Assembly (NCBI GenBank): GCA_017527945.1
Contig: JAFXPL010000107.1
Span: forward strand, 1-11,065
Direction of reading: 5' to 3'
Source of the DNA: Bacteroidales bacterium
GTDB taxonomy: Bacteria; Bacteroidota; Bacteroidia; Bacteroidales; WCHB1-69
Length of the DNA stretch: 11,065 bases
The notes below the pieces were generated by a model. That model worked only from the letters and a program-made list of their open reading frames with translations, did no database searches and had not been told where the DNA came from. Position numbers and translations under genes: made by a program. Position 1 is the stretch's first letter, and each line of letters begins with the position of its first letter. This document shows positions 1 to 6,373 of the stretch, in pieces.

Positions 1-668
1 ATGATGTCGTTCTGGACCAGGAACTTCAAGGCGACCTGGGCGGATGTCTTGCCGTATTTCTCGCCGATACTCACCAGCGTCTCGTTCTTGAAGATGCTGC
101 TCCGCCCTTCCGCCAACGGGCTCCAGGCCTCCATAGCCACACCGTAAGGTTTCAGGTATTCCCTCATTTTCCGCTGCTGGTAGAGCACATGGGCCTCGCA
201 TTGGTTCACGACGGGCATGACCTTGGCGTCCTTCACAATCATCGGGAAGGTGTTGGGATAGAAGTTCGACACTCCGATGGCCTTGAACATGCCTTGCGCA
301 TAGAGTTCTTCGAGCGTGTGCCACATCACGGCGGGGTTCCCCACGGGCCAGTGGAGCAGCATCAGATCCACATAGTCCAGGCCGATCTGCCGCATGGAAC
401 GGTCAACCGTGCGCAGCGTCTCCTCCCGTGTATGGCAGGGCTCGCAGATCTTGGTGGTGACGAACAGCTCCTCGCGGGGAACGCCGCAAGCCCGAACCGC
501 GTCGCCCACGCCTTTCTCGTTTTCGTACATGGCGGCCGTGTCGATGCTGCGGTAGCCTACCGACAAGGCGTCTTCCACCACCCTTTGCGTCTCCTTTTCG
601 GAGATGTTATAGACCCCAAGGCCGACCATCGGCATTTTCAGTCCATTGTTCAACGTTTTGTATTCCAT
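1..668 (-). CDS. Aldo/keto reductase, 3' end outside the window
   Basis: NADPH-dependent oxidoreductase of the aldo/keto reductase superfamily, closest in feel to the 2,5-diketo-D-gluconate reductase group, cytosolic. The ATG at 668 opens a frame of 222 codons that is still open at the left edge; the full protein is normally about 275-285 residues. The catalytic tetrad is visible: Asp43 and Tyr48 in IDTAAMYENE, Lys73 in VTTK, His106 in LLHWP. Further family signatures are GLGVYN (17-21), IGVSNF (131-136) and VVNQCEAH. The start is fixed by the family N-terminus [18 protein letters not shown]. No clear promoter lies in the 75 bp between this start and the end of the acyltransferase remnant upstream. 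The physiological substrate cannot be inferred. The first 141 coding bases recur at 3055-3195. Confidence 0.93.
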   Translation of the reverse strand, partial: MEYKTLNNGLKMPMVGLGVYNISEKETQRVVEDALSVGYRSIDTAAMYENEKGVGDAVRACGVPREELFVTTKICEPCHTREETLRTVDRSMRQIGLDYVDLMLLHWPVGNPAVMWHTLEELYAQGMFKAIGVSNFYPNTFPMIVKDAKVMPVVNQCEAHVLYQQRKMREYLKPYGVAMEAWSPLAEGRSSIFKNETLVSIGEKYGKTSAQVALKFLVQNDI

Positions 669-743
669 ATTGTTCGTTGTCTTTCTATTGGTGAGTTGTG
701 ATTGATAGATTCCAGTTTGTCTGTCATTCCTTGTCGGTGCAGA

Positions 744-861
744 CTAATGTTCAATATATTTGATGATTTTTGCGGGATTGCCGGCAACGATGGCGTACGG
801 AGGGACGTCCTTCGTCACCACGGCATTGGCCCCGACGATGCAGCCTTAGCCGAGGTGCACG
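744..861 (-). pseudogene. C-terminal remnant of a hexapeptide-repeat acyltransferase
   Basis: Reading down from about 860, one frame gives VHLG, a TAA stop (848-846), then [20 protein letters not shown] followed by [13 protein letters not shown] and a TAG stop at 746-744. This is the typical last left-handed beta-helix coil and C-terminal tail of sugar or serine O-acetyltransferases of the CatB/WbbJ/NodL type. Only about 38 of the usual 180-210 residues remain. The TAA lies where the family usually has Glu, Asp or Lys (LG-x-GCIVG), so it is probably a point mutation acquired after the gene was broken. Upstream the frame runs straight into the PhzF remnant in a different reading frame. It has no start and is not expected to make a product. 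Confidence 0.8.
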
Positions 862-984
862 CTCGGCGGCGATTTGCCGCATCAGTGAATCGTCAGGAAA
901 AATTTCTCCGTCAAGGAGCGCAACCCCTGCGGGATTTCCGCCAAAAGGATTGTCTGTGAAAGCATCAACGATGTAGTATTTCAT
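862..984 (-). pseudogene. N-terminal remnant of a PhzF-family epimerase/isomerase
   Basis: From the ATG at 984 the frame encodes MKYYIVDAFTDNPFGGNPAG and continues VALLDGEIFPDDSLMRQIAAE, the standard opening of PhzF-like proteins (diaminopimelate-epimerase fold; the substrate of most members is unknown). The match stops abruptly after residue 41, just before the conserved LGYSET segment that carries the catalytic Glu of the family. From there the DNA matches a hexapeptide acyltransferase in another frame. About 41 of roughly 260 residues remain, so it is non-functional. The frame extends upstream to an ATG at 1035, but the family N-terminus places the real start at 984. Confidence 0.85.
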
Positions 985-998
985 GTTGGGTGATTTTA

Positions 999-1048
999 TG
1001 TTGGGTATTTTATGTTGGTTAGTGAATGTTAACACAAAGTCATCAACA
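999..1048. repeat. Imperfect direct repeat, left copy (flanks ATPase cassette)
   Basis: Contains TGTTGGGTATTTTATGTT (999-1016) and, 10 bp on, TGTTAACACAAAGTCATCAA (from 1027). Both motifs recur in the same order, overlapping by 4 bp, at 2960-2995. The motif GTTGGGT is repeated several times between 985 and 1020, so part of the similarity may be local low-complexity expansion. Confidence 0.55.
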
Positions 1049-1112
1049 GCTGACGGATTTGACCTTCTTCAAGTGTTTCAACCCCCTGTATAGATGTTGT
1101 TTGAAATCATAT

Positions 1113-2549
1113 TCACACAAACAAGTCTTCTGCGGTCACCTCAGAATCTACAATGTCCTTGTTAACGCCATCAGCAACGCCGAAAGTCGTGACAAATGTT
1201 TGGAATAGTCCATACGAGACTTTCTCCTTCTCTCTAAACAACTGTGTCCTTTTGCGGACATCTTCGGCGTATGATTTTTTTATGATAAAAGGCCCACCGC
1301 TGAATTTCATCTCACATAAGTTGATGTTGCGGTCGCCCCGCTCGATCACGAGATCAATCTGCGCCTTTTTCCCTTCTTCGGTTTTAACAGGAATATAGCG
1401 CCAAGAAGATGCCGCGGTGGAAATGCCGGAAATTCCGAGGCTTTGTCTGATTTGGGCTATGTGGGTGAAACAAATCAATTCAAAAGCATATCCTTGCCAC
1501 GATTCCACGCTATGGGAATTGTAATTGTGCGTCCACCATGTCTCATCTTTGCTGTCGATGGCATCAACAAATTTGTAGTAAAAAAGTGTATAGAAATCCA
1601 CAAGACGGTACAACTTGCCTCGTGATTTGTTCCCAAATTGTTGGAAAGATATAATGAAATCGCAGCGTTCCAAATTTTTCAGTGCTGTGGTCAACCGTTC
1701 ACCGTCAAGAGTGGTGGATCTTTGGATTTCCGTGAATGTCAGTCCATCGTGATTTCCATTCAGAAGGCTCACTATCTCCAGATACTTGTCGGCCTTGTTG
1801 AAAACGGCATTGTACAGTTCGTCAAACTCTGTCCTCAATTCTGCATTTTTGCGGAAGAACAGACGGTCAATGTTGCCGATAAGAGGCTGCTTGGAATCAA
1901 GCAAACTCAGATAGAACGGGACACCACCCATAATCATATACAGTTGCAAAATTTGGTAATGGCTCCAACGAATACCTCGACTGCGCAGATACTCTTCCGT
2001 TTCTTTCAGCGTAAAAGGACGGATGTATAGGTTGCTTGTGATTCGTCCGTGCAATCCTCCTGGATTGTCCACCAGCTTGTCCATCATCCATGAAGACGCC
2101 GATCCGCTCGCAATTAGTATGATGTCTGTTCTCCTCGCTCCCCATCCGTTCCAGAATGTTTCAAAAGCCTCCATAAACTCCGATTGAGGTGTGTCTATCC
2201 ACGGCATTTCATCGATGAAAATCACCTTGCGTTTGTTCTGTGGCAACGACTCGATGTATTCCTCCAAAGCGTCAAAAGCATCCTCCCACGAATCAAATTT
2301 TGGTTGGAGTTTCATGCCTGCAGCTTTCTTCAGTGCTTTGGCAAAACCTCGAAGCTGTTTTGCTTTTGAAAGCTTGTGCCCGCCCACGTATGTGAAATCA
2401 TACTTCTTGTCAAAGAAAGTGTCCACAAGGAATGTTTTCCCTACACGTCGTCGGCCATACACAATGACAAATTCCGAACGGTCAGATTCATAACATCGTT
2501 TCAATTCCGCCATCTCTGCTTCACGAGCGATTATCTTCTCCCTATTCAT
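1113..2549 (-). CDS. AAA ATPase with C-terminal DUF234/PD-(D/E)XK-like domain
   Basis: A 478-residue protein of the ATPase_2 plus DUF234 architecture, of normal length. Walker A is GRRRVGKT (32-39) and Walker B is KVIFIDEMPW (about 108-117). SGSASSWM (about 164) fits sensor 1, and LHGRITSNLYIRPF is the conserved arginine-containing segment after it. A winged-helix-like linker follows. The C-terminal part shows a nuclease-fold signature: Glu357, Asp399 in QIDLVIE, then Glu413-x-Lys415 in LCEMKF. The family has no settled function; roles in defence or mobile-element biology are often proposed. ATG 2549 (MNREKIIAREAE) is preferred over the in-frame 2612 start because the TATTTTTG element at 2571-2578 lies between them. 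The region is AT-richer than hcp or pepD, which suggests transfer. It is monocistronic, and I see no frameshift. Confidence 0.92.
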   Translation of the reverse strand: MNREKIIAREAEMAELKRCYESDRSEFVIVYGRRRVGKTFLVDTFFDKKYDFTYVGGHKLSKAKQLRGFAKALKKAAGMKLQPKFDSWEDAFDALEEYIESLPQNKRKVIFIDEMPWIDTPQSEFMEAFETFWNGWGARRTDIILIASGSASSWMMDKLVDNPGGLHGRITSNLYIRPFTLKETEEYLRSRGIRWSHYQILQLYMIMGGVPFYLSLLDSKQPLIGNIDRLFFRKNAELRTEFDELYNAVFNKADKYLEIVSLLNGNHDGLTFTEIQRSTTLDGERLTTALKNLERCDFIISFQQFGNKSRGKLYRLVDFYTLFYYKFVDAIDSKDETWWTHNYNSHSVESWQGYAFELICFTHIAQIRQSLGISGISTAASSWRYIPVKTEEGKKAQIDLVIERGDRNINLCEMKFSGGPFIIKKSYAEDVRKRTQLFREKEKVSYGLFQTFVTTFGVADGVNKDIVDSEVTAEDLFV

Positions 2550-2570
2550 ATCGCTTTTTTTTTGAGTTTG

Positions 2571-2578
2571 CAAAAATA
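2571..2578 (-). promoter_or_regulatory. Promoter -7 element of the ATPase gene
   Basis: On the minus strand TATTTTTG matches the Bacteroidetes -7 consensus TAnnTTTG, 21 bp before ATG 2549. A TTTG at 2598-2595 could serve as the -33 element but is only 16 bp away, shorter than the usual 19-21. Confidence 0.6.
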
Positions 2579-2612
2579 ATAAAATATCACTTTGCAAAAT
2601 AAAAAAATGCAA

Positions 2613-2959
2613 TCTTTTTGTACTTTATCTAAGTTGAATTTGAAGATAAAGTATGTTTTTCTTGCGATTAATTAGAGTTGATTTTATTTCAATGCTTTGA
2701 AAAAATGGTGGTTTACAGTCCGTTGAGTCTTGATTTTCAGTGCAGTGGCTCAAAGAAGAGCGGCTGTTGGTCTCGCTTGATAACTCCTCTGTCCTACTGT
2801 GAATTTCATCTAAAACCACGATCTAACGCCAACATTTTGTTATTGAGTGATGGCTGTCTTTCAAGCAGGTCATTATCTCGTTTCATTCAAAAGACGCTGC
2901 AAAAACACAGCTTTTCTTGAATGAAACAGAAAACTGACGAGTAAATTTTGGGTACTTTG
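2613..2959. other. Gene-free AT-rich stretch
   Basis: No frame here resembles a known protein; the open frames are short and mutually overlapping. It contains the upstream region of the ATPase gene and the inverted repeat at 2880-2927. It may be decayed mobile-element DNA, but no transposase motif or terminal repeat could be recognised. Confidence 0.5.
2880..2927. repeat. Inverted repeat / hairpin
   Basis: GTTTCATTCAA (2880-2890) and TTGAATGAAAC (2917-2927) are perfect 11-bp inverted arms. Inside the 26-base loop GCTG (2896-2899) can pair with CAGC (2908-2911), giving a two-tier hairpin. No T-run follows in either direction, so it is not a typical intrinsic terminator. Confidence 0.6.
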
Positions 2960-2995
2960 TGTTGGGTATTTCATGTTAACATCAAGTCATTAACA
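2960..2995. repeat. Imperfect direct repeat, right copy (flanks ATPase cassette)
   Basis: TGTTGGGTATTTCATGTT (2960-2977) differs from 999-1016 by one base. TGTTAACATCAAGTCATTAA (from 2974) differs from the left copy by a few. The two motifs overlap here, whereas the left copy has a 10-bp insertion between them. Confidence 0.55.
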
Positions 2996-3015
2996 CGAAG
3001 GCTAACCAACAGCAG

Positions 3016-3042
3016 CAGGCTCATATACAAGCGCATCCGACG
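3016..3042. repeat. 27-bp dispersed repeat, copy 1
   Basis: CAGG-C-TCATATACAAGCGCATCCG-A-CG matches 6153-6179 except at two positions. It adjoins the cut end of the aldo/keto reductase stub and a CCAGCTGG palindrome (3043-3050). Read on the minus strand, one frame gives [17 protein letters not shown] and a TAG stop, so it could be the 3' end of a coding sequence rather than a non-coding repeat. Confidence 0.6.
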
Positions 3043-3051
3043 GCCAGCTGG

Positions 3052-3195
3052 TCACATGGCGGCCGTGTCGATGCTGCGGTAGCCTACCGACAAGGCGTCT
3101 TCCACCACCCTTTGCGTCTCCTTTTCGGAGATATTATAGACCCCAAGGCCGACCATCGGCATCTTCAGTCCATTGTTCAACGTTTTGTATTCCAT
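3052..3195 (-). pseudogene. Truncated duplicate of the aldo/keto reductase start
   Basis: The ATG at 3195 opens 47 codons identical in protein sequence to the aldo/keto reductase at 1-668, ending DTAAM and then a TGA created by the junction (3054-3052). Positions 3054-3200 match 527-673 over 147 bp with two differences and no gaps. Both differences are synonymous (AAA/AAG and AAC/AAT). This fits descent from a second intact, selected copy rather than drift after truncation, although two changes are few. Catalytic Asp43 is kept but Tyr48, Lys73 and His106 are lost, so it cannot be active. Upstream of the ATG the two copies share only 5 bp. Confidence 0.9.
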
Positions 3196-3243
3196 ATTGT
3201 CTGTTTTTCTATATTGCTGTATATAAACAACTTGTCTAATCCA

Positions 3244-3405
3244 TCATTCGTTTTCGACTTCATCGTTTTGTATGAGAGTTGCTTCATCGGGCACCCAGTT
3301 CAGCGAATCGATCGCTTTCGAGTGGAGGATGACGCGCCTCAGGCTGGTGCAGCCTTCAAACACATCGTCGGTGATGTGCCACACTTGCGATGGAATCTCT
3401 ATTCC
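3244..3405 (-). pseudogene. C-terminal remnant of a BspA-like leucine-rich repeat protein
   Basis: One frame reads GIEIPSQVWHITDDVFEGC, TSLRRVILHS, then a tail ending in NDEVENE and a TGA stop at 3246-3244. IEIPSxVxxIxDxxFEGCTSL is the consensus of LRR_5/BspA-type (Treponema pallidum) repeats, common in surface proteins of Bacteroidales. About one and a half repeats remain. The frame continues upstream into permease DNA as MRYCCYCSALF, which does not look like LRR sequence, so the break lies near 3405-3425. No start of its own. Confidence 0.72.
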
Positions 3406-3424
3406 GAACAGCGCACTGCAATAA

Positions 3425-3596
3425 CAGCAATAACGCACAGCACGGACAGTTTGTTGTCGCGCGAAAGATAGCGGGCATAAAACCTTTTGGGCACAAACAT
3501 ATACAGCTCCCCCGCAATGAGGAAACCCAGCAGCAGATAGGGCGACATGGCGTTGAGCACAGACAATAGCGATTGCAAGAAATAGCCAATGGTCAT
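3425..3596 (-). pseudogene. N-terminal stub of a YraQ/SO_0444-type permease
   Basis: From ATG 3596 the protein starts MTIGYFLQSLLSVLNAMSPY, followed by LLLGFLIAGELYMFVPKRFY and ARYLSRDNKLSVLC. This matches the start of the DUF318/ArsP_1 permeases (SO_0444 Cu/Zn efflux type): a first membrane helix, a cytoplasmic KRFYxRYLxxDN loop, then the start of helix 2. The conserved PLPLCSCGVxP segment that should follow is missing, and the frame reaches a stop (TAG, 3401-3399) inside the LRR remnant. About 57 of 350-450 residues remain. The right edge of the match is approximate (3425, within about 15 bp). A TACTTTTG promoter element precedes it, so the start region is intact. Confidence 0.75.
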
Positions 3597-3616
3597 ATCA
3601 CTTCATTGTTTAGCCG

Positions 3617-3624
3617 CAAAAGTA
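3617..3624 (-). promoter_or_regulatory. Promoter -7 element before the permease stub
   Basis: Minus-strand TACTTTTG fits TAnnTTTG, 20 bp before ATG 3596. I see no convincing -33 TTTG at 19-21 bp. If active it would transcribe through the permease stub, LRR remnant and aldo/keto reductase stub. Confidence 0.5.
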
Positions 3625-3686
3625 CAAAAAAATCCCACAACCCGGGCTTTCACCTGAGTTGCGGAATATTTAACGTTTTTTTGCGT

Positions 3687-5351
3687 TCACATCAATCCGA
3701 ATGCTTTCAAGTCTTCGTCCACAGTGCTGATGGTGCCGATGCCGAAGTTCTCGACCAGCACCTTTGCCACATTGGGCGAAAGGAATCCCGGCAAGGTGGG
3801 GCCGAGATGGATGTTCTTCACGCCGAGGCTAAGCAAAGCAAGCAGCACGACAACGGCTTTCTGCTCATACCAGGCAATGTTATAGACAATCGGCAGGTCG
3901 TTGACATCTTCCAGACCGAACACCTCTTTGAGTTTCAGCGCAATGAGGGCTAACGAGTAGCTGTCGTTGCATTGGCCGGCATCCAACACGCGCGGAATGC
4001 CTCCAATGTCGCCGAGATTCAACTTGTTGTATTTGTATTTGGCGCATCCAGCCGTAAGGATGACGCAGTCTTTGGGAAGTTTTTGGGCAAAATCGGTGTA
4101 GTATTGGCGGCTCTTCATCCGACCATCGCAGCCCGCCATCACCACGAACTTGCGGATGGCACCGCTCTTGACGGCCTCCACCACTTTGTCGGCCAATGCG
4201 AACACCTGCTCGTGAGCAAATCCGCCCACAATCTTGCCCGTTTCAATTTCCTTTGGCGCGGCGCAAGTCTTTGCCAATGCGATGATTTCACTGAAATCCT
4301 TCTTGCCGCTGGCGTCGGCCGGGATGTGTTTCCAACCCGGGAAGCCGGCGCTGTTGGTGGTGAAAACACGGTCTTTGTAGGTGGCATTAGCCATAGGCGG
4401 CACGATGCAGTTGGTGGTGAACAGGATGGGACCGTTGAAAGCCTCAAACTCCTCGCGCTGCTTCCACCAGGCATTGCCGTAATTGCCTTTCAAGTGGCTG
4501 TATTTCTTGAGTTTGGGATAATAATGCGCCGGCAACATTTCGCTGTGGGTGTAGATGTCAACACCCGCATCCATGCTTTGTTCAAGCAGTTGCTCAATGT
4601 CATTGAGGTCGTGGCCGCTCACAAGGATGCCCGGACGGTTGCCCACGCCGATGTTAACCTCCGTGATTTCGGGATTGCCATAGGCGGTGGTGTTGGCTTT
4701 GTCAAGCAGAGCCATCGCCTTCACGCCCCACTCGCCGGTCTTCAGCACCAAGGCGGTGAGTTCATTGGCATCGTTGCAGGTTACTAATTGGCCAAGGGTT
4801 TGGAGGATGAACTCGTTGATGTCGCCATCCACCTGGCCGAGGCGGTCGGCGTGCTCCAGATAAGCGGCCATTCCTTTCAGGCCGTACATAGTCAGCTCTT
4901 TGAGGGAACGGATGTCCTCGTCGGCTTCGGACAGCACACCCACCTGTTGGGCCTTAGCATCATAATCGGCGCGGGGACCGGTCCATTCCAGCACATCTAT
5001 TTTGGGCAAGGCTATACCTTTCATGTTGGTAACACGATCTTTGAACATATCACGCAATTCCAAACCTTTATCGACCCGGGCGTAGATGCTTTCCACATCG
5101 AAGTTGGCGTTGGTGATAGTCGAAAACAGCGCATCGTTCACAAAGGCGTGGATGTTCTTGCGAAAGTCGCAATAGTCGTGGCCACAGCCGTGCTGGTGGT
5201 GGTTGGCGATGACACCGAGTCCTTTGAGGACATAGATCAAAAGATCCTGTGCATGGGCCACTTCGGGGTTCTTGCCACACACTCCTGACAATTTGCAGCC
5301 GGTGCCTCCGGCAGTTTCCTGACACTGGAAACAAAACATTTTTTCGTTCAT
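3687..5351 (-). CDS. hcp: Hydroxylamine reductase / hybrid cluster protein (class I)
   Basis: Cytosolic iron-sulfur enzyme; family members reduce hydroxylamine and, more relevantly in vivo, nitric oxide. 554 residues from ATG 5351 ([13 protein letters not shown]); a GTG three codons upstream is possible but less likely. The N-terminal cysteines are Cys7-x2-Cys10-x8-Cys19-x5-Cys25, the close spacing of class I proteins of strict anaerobes that bind [4Fe-4S], unlike the wider spacing of E. coli-type class II proteins. Hybrid-cluster ligands are recognisable in order: His in SGHDLND, Glu in HSEMLPAH, Cys in TTNCIVPP, the persulfide Cys in [11 protein letters not shown], Cys in [11 protein letters not shown], Cys in GQCNDSYS, Glu in AWYEQKAV. 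Complete and uninterrupted. Divergent from the Crp/Fnr regulator at 5484, with a shared palindrome. Confidence 0.97.
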   Translation of the reverse strand: MNEKMFCFQCQETAGGTGCKLSGVCGKNPEVAHAQDLLIYVLKGLGVIANHHQHGCGHDYCDFRKNIHAFVNDALFSTITNANFDVESIYARVDKGLELRDMFKDRVTNMKGIALPKIDVLEWTGPRADYDAKAQQVGVLSEADEDIRSLKELTMYGLKGMAAYLEHADRLGQVDGDINEFILQTLGQLVTCNDANELTALVLKTGEWGVKAMALLDKANTTAYGNPEITEVNIGVGNRPGILVSGHDLNDIEQLLEQSMDAGVDIYTHSEMLPAHYYPKLKKYSHLKGNYGNAWWKQREEFEAFNGPILFTTNCIVPPMANATYKDRVFTTNSAGFPGWKHIPADASGKKDFSEIIALAKTCAAPKEIETGKIVGGFAHEQVFALADKVVEAVKSGAIRKFVVMAGCDGRMKSRQYYTDFAQKLPKDCVILTAGCAKYKYNKLNLGDIGGIPRVLDAGQCNDSYSLALIALKLKEVFGLEDVNDLPIVYNIAWYEQKAVVVLLALLSLGVKNIHLGPTLPGFLSPNVAKVLVENFGIGTISTVDEDLKAFGLM

Positions 5352-5397
5352 ATTTTTCACTTTTTATTGATGATTCTTCTCGTTGTTTTTGACGATG

Positions 5398-5405
5398 CAA
5401 AAATA
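5398..5405 (-). promoter_or_regulatory. Promoter -7 element of hcp
   Basis: Minus-strand TATTTTTG, 46 bp before ATG 5351. The -33 region is poor (only TTT near 5425-5423), as expected of an activator-dependent promoter. The GTAAC-N4-GTTAC palindrome centre lies about 40 bp upstream of the likely transcription start. Confidence 0.7.
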
Positions 5406-5427
5406 CCACCGCGCCACGAGGTAAAGT

Positions 5428-5441
5428 GTAACATTTGTTAC
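5428..5441. promoter_or_regulatory. Crp/Fnr-type operator between hcp and its regulator
   Basis: GTAACATTTGTTAC is a perfect 5-4-5 palindrome. Its centre (5434.5) is near -40 of the predicted hcp start, the class II activator position, and near -33 of the predicted regulator start, overlapping that gene's own TTTG element (5434-5437). The geometry suggests activation of hcp and autorepression of the regulator. Confidence 0.7.
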
Positions 5442-5456
5442 GAGGGCTTTTTTTTG

Positions 5457-5464
5457 TATTTTTG
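5457..5464 (+). promoter_or_regulatory. Promoter of the Crp/Fnr regulator gene
   Basis: TATTTTTG at 5457-5464 with TTTG at 5434-5437, exactly 19 bp apart: a textbook Bacteroidetes promoter. The ATG at 5484 follows after about 15 bases of predicted leader. Confidence 0.78.
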
Positions 5465-5483
5465 CCGCCTAAACCGCCAAACA

Positions 5484-6113
5484 ATGGAAGAGCTGAAAAC
5501 ATTCCCGCTATTCAATACCTGCACCGACGAGGAGTTGCAGGAGCTGTTGCAGTCGCCGCACCGGCGCGAAGAGTATGTGGCGGGCGATCTGGTGGTCAAC
5601 GCGGGCACACCGTGCCGTTCGCTGATGCTGCTCGCCCAAGGGGCCGTGGAGACACGAATGGGAGGCACCAACGGGCGCGAAGTGGTCATCGAGCAAATGA
5701 GGTCTCCCACGGTATTGGCTCCAGCGTTCCTTTTCGCTGAGGACAACACCATTCCCGTGGAGGTCTCCATGCGCACCGACGGCGTTGTTTGGTATATCAA
5801 CCGGGAGGCGTTCTTCAACTTCATGACGCAGCATCCCCATGTGCTGCGAGCCTTTCTGCAGACACTCTCCGCCCGCAGTCGTTTCCTCAGCGGCAAGGTC
5901 AAAGGATTTGCAGTGAAAGGGTTGCGCGACCGTGTGCTGGATCATATCCGCAAGCACGACACCATCACCAACGTATCGGAAACCGCCGAACAGCTCGGTG
6001 TCGCCCGCCCATCGCTCAGCCGTGTGCTCGCCGAACTACAGGCCGATGGACTTGTGGAGCGGATCAATCTAAGCAACAACGTCAAAGCGTACCGAGCTGT
6101 AATCCAAAAGTAA
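5484..6113 (+). CDS. hcpR: Crp/Fnr-family regulator, HcpR-like
   Basis: 209-residue transcription factor. Residues about 10-125 form the cyclic-nucleotide-binding-like beta barrel (EYVAGDLVVNAGTPCRSLML, later a long dimer helix). Residues about 145-205 form a winged helix, with the recognition segment VARPSLSRVLAEL (173-185). There are only two cysteines (13 and 44), so it is not an FNR-type [4Fe-4S] sensor. HcpR of Porphyromonas gingivalis, known to control hcp, senses NO through haem; the same mode here is an inference from family and position. ATG 5484 is chosen because the promoter at 5457-5464 rules out the in-frame start near 5367. Divergent from hcp across 132 bp. Its target is probably hcp and itself through the palindrome at 5428-5441. 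Confidence 0.85.
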   Translation: MEELKTFPLFNTCTDEELQELLQSPHRREEYVAGDLVVNAGTPCRSLMLLAQGAVETRMGGTNGREVVIEQMRSPTVLAPAFLFAEDNTIPVEVSMRTDGVVWYINREAFFNFMTQHPHVLRAFLQTLSARSRFLSGKVKGFAVKGLRDRVLDHIRKHDTITNVSETAEQLGVARPSLSRVLAELQADGLVERINLSNNVKAYRAVIQK

Positions 6114-6152
6114 AACCGTTTTTCTGCACTTTCAATCCGTTCTATGCCTTTT

Positions 6153-6179
6153 CAGGATCATATACAAGCGCATCCGGCG
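6153..6179. repeat. 27-bp dispersed repeat, copy 2
   Basis: Same orientation and sequence as 3016-3042 apart from two bases. Here it follows the regulator stop by 40 bp and runs into two small hairpins. On the minus strand one frame reads AATSPDALVYDPEKA and TAG, resembling copy 1 (PSDALVYEPAAVG). Confidence 0.6.
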
Positions 6180-6203
6180 AGGTCGCCGCGCCTGATGCTC
6201 AGG
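6176..6203. repeat. Twin hairpins downstream of the regulator
   Basis: GGCGA-GG-TCGCC (6176-6187) and CCTGA-TGC-TCAGG (6191-6203) are two perfect 5-bp stems in tandem, GC-rich against AT-rich flanks. No T-run follows, so they are REP-like rather than a classic terminator, though they may help end the regulator transcript. Confidence 0.45.
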
Positions 6204-6332
6204 CCATTCTCATAATGATTGAACGAAAAGTCTGCTAATTGCCGGCAATGAAGCATCTTTATTGCGGAAAATGGTGAATCTCCATTCTGGAAATCACTAT
6301 AAATGAGGATATTTCAGAAATGAAGAAACAAA

Positions 6333-6340
6333 TATTTTTG
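6333..6340 (+). promoter_or_regulatory. Promoter -7 element before the methyltransferase remnant
   Basis: TATTTTTG, 33 bp before ATG 6374. No clear TTTG at the -33 spacing. The start region of the broken gene therefore looks intact. Confidence 0.55.
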
Positions 6341-6373
6341 CAGCCGTAAATATAAATACAAATAGCATTAATT

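Noticed and set aside
189..701. 170-codon plus-strand frame
   Set aside because: Opposite the aldo/keto reductase, whose catalytic tetrad is intact on the minus strand.
2880..2927. Intrinsic transcription terminator
   Set aside because: The stem is AT-rich and no run of T follows on either strand.
999..2995. CRISPR array or integron-type attachment sites for the flanking repeats
   Set aside because: Only two imperfect copies about 1.9 kb apart, with no regular spacers, integrase gene or attC-like fold.
527..3200. The 147-bp duplication as the ends of a composite transposon
   Set aside because: The repeats are the coding start of a reductase gene, with no transposase, terminal inverted repeats or target duplication between or beside them.
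3660..3690. hcp terminator formed by AACG/CGTT around an A/T run
   Set aside because: The stem is only 4 bp and could not be told from chance.
3972..5288. Two long plus-strand frames opposite hcp (271 and 166 codons)
   Set aside because: They are the complement of a perfectly conserved hcp gene; the His/Val-rich composition is that of an antisense shadow and no family is recognisable.
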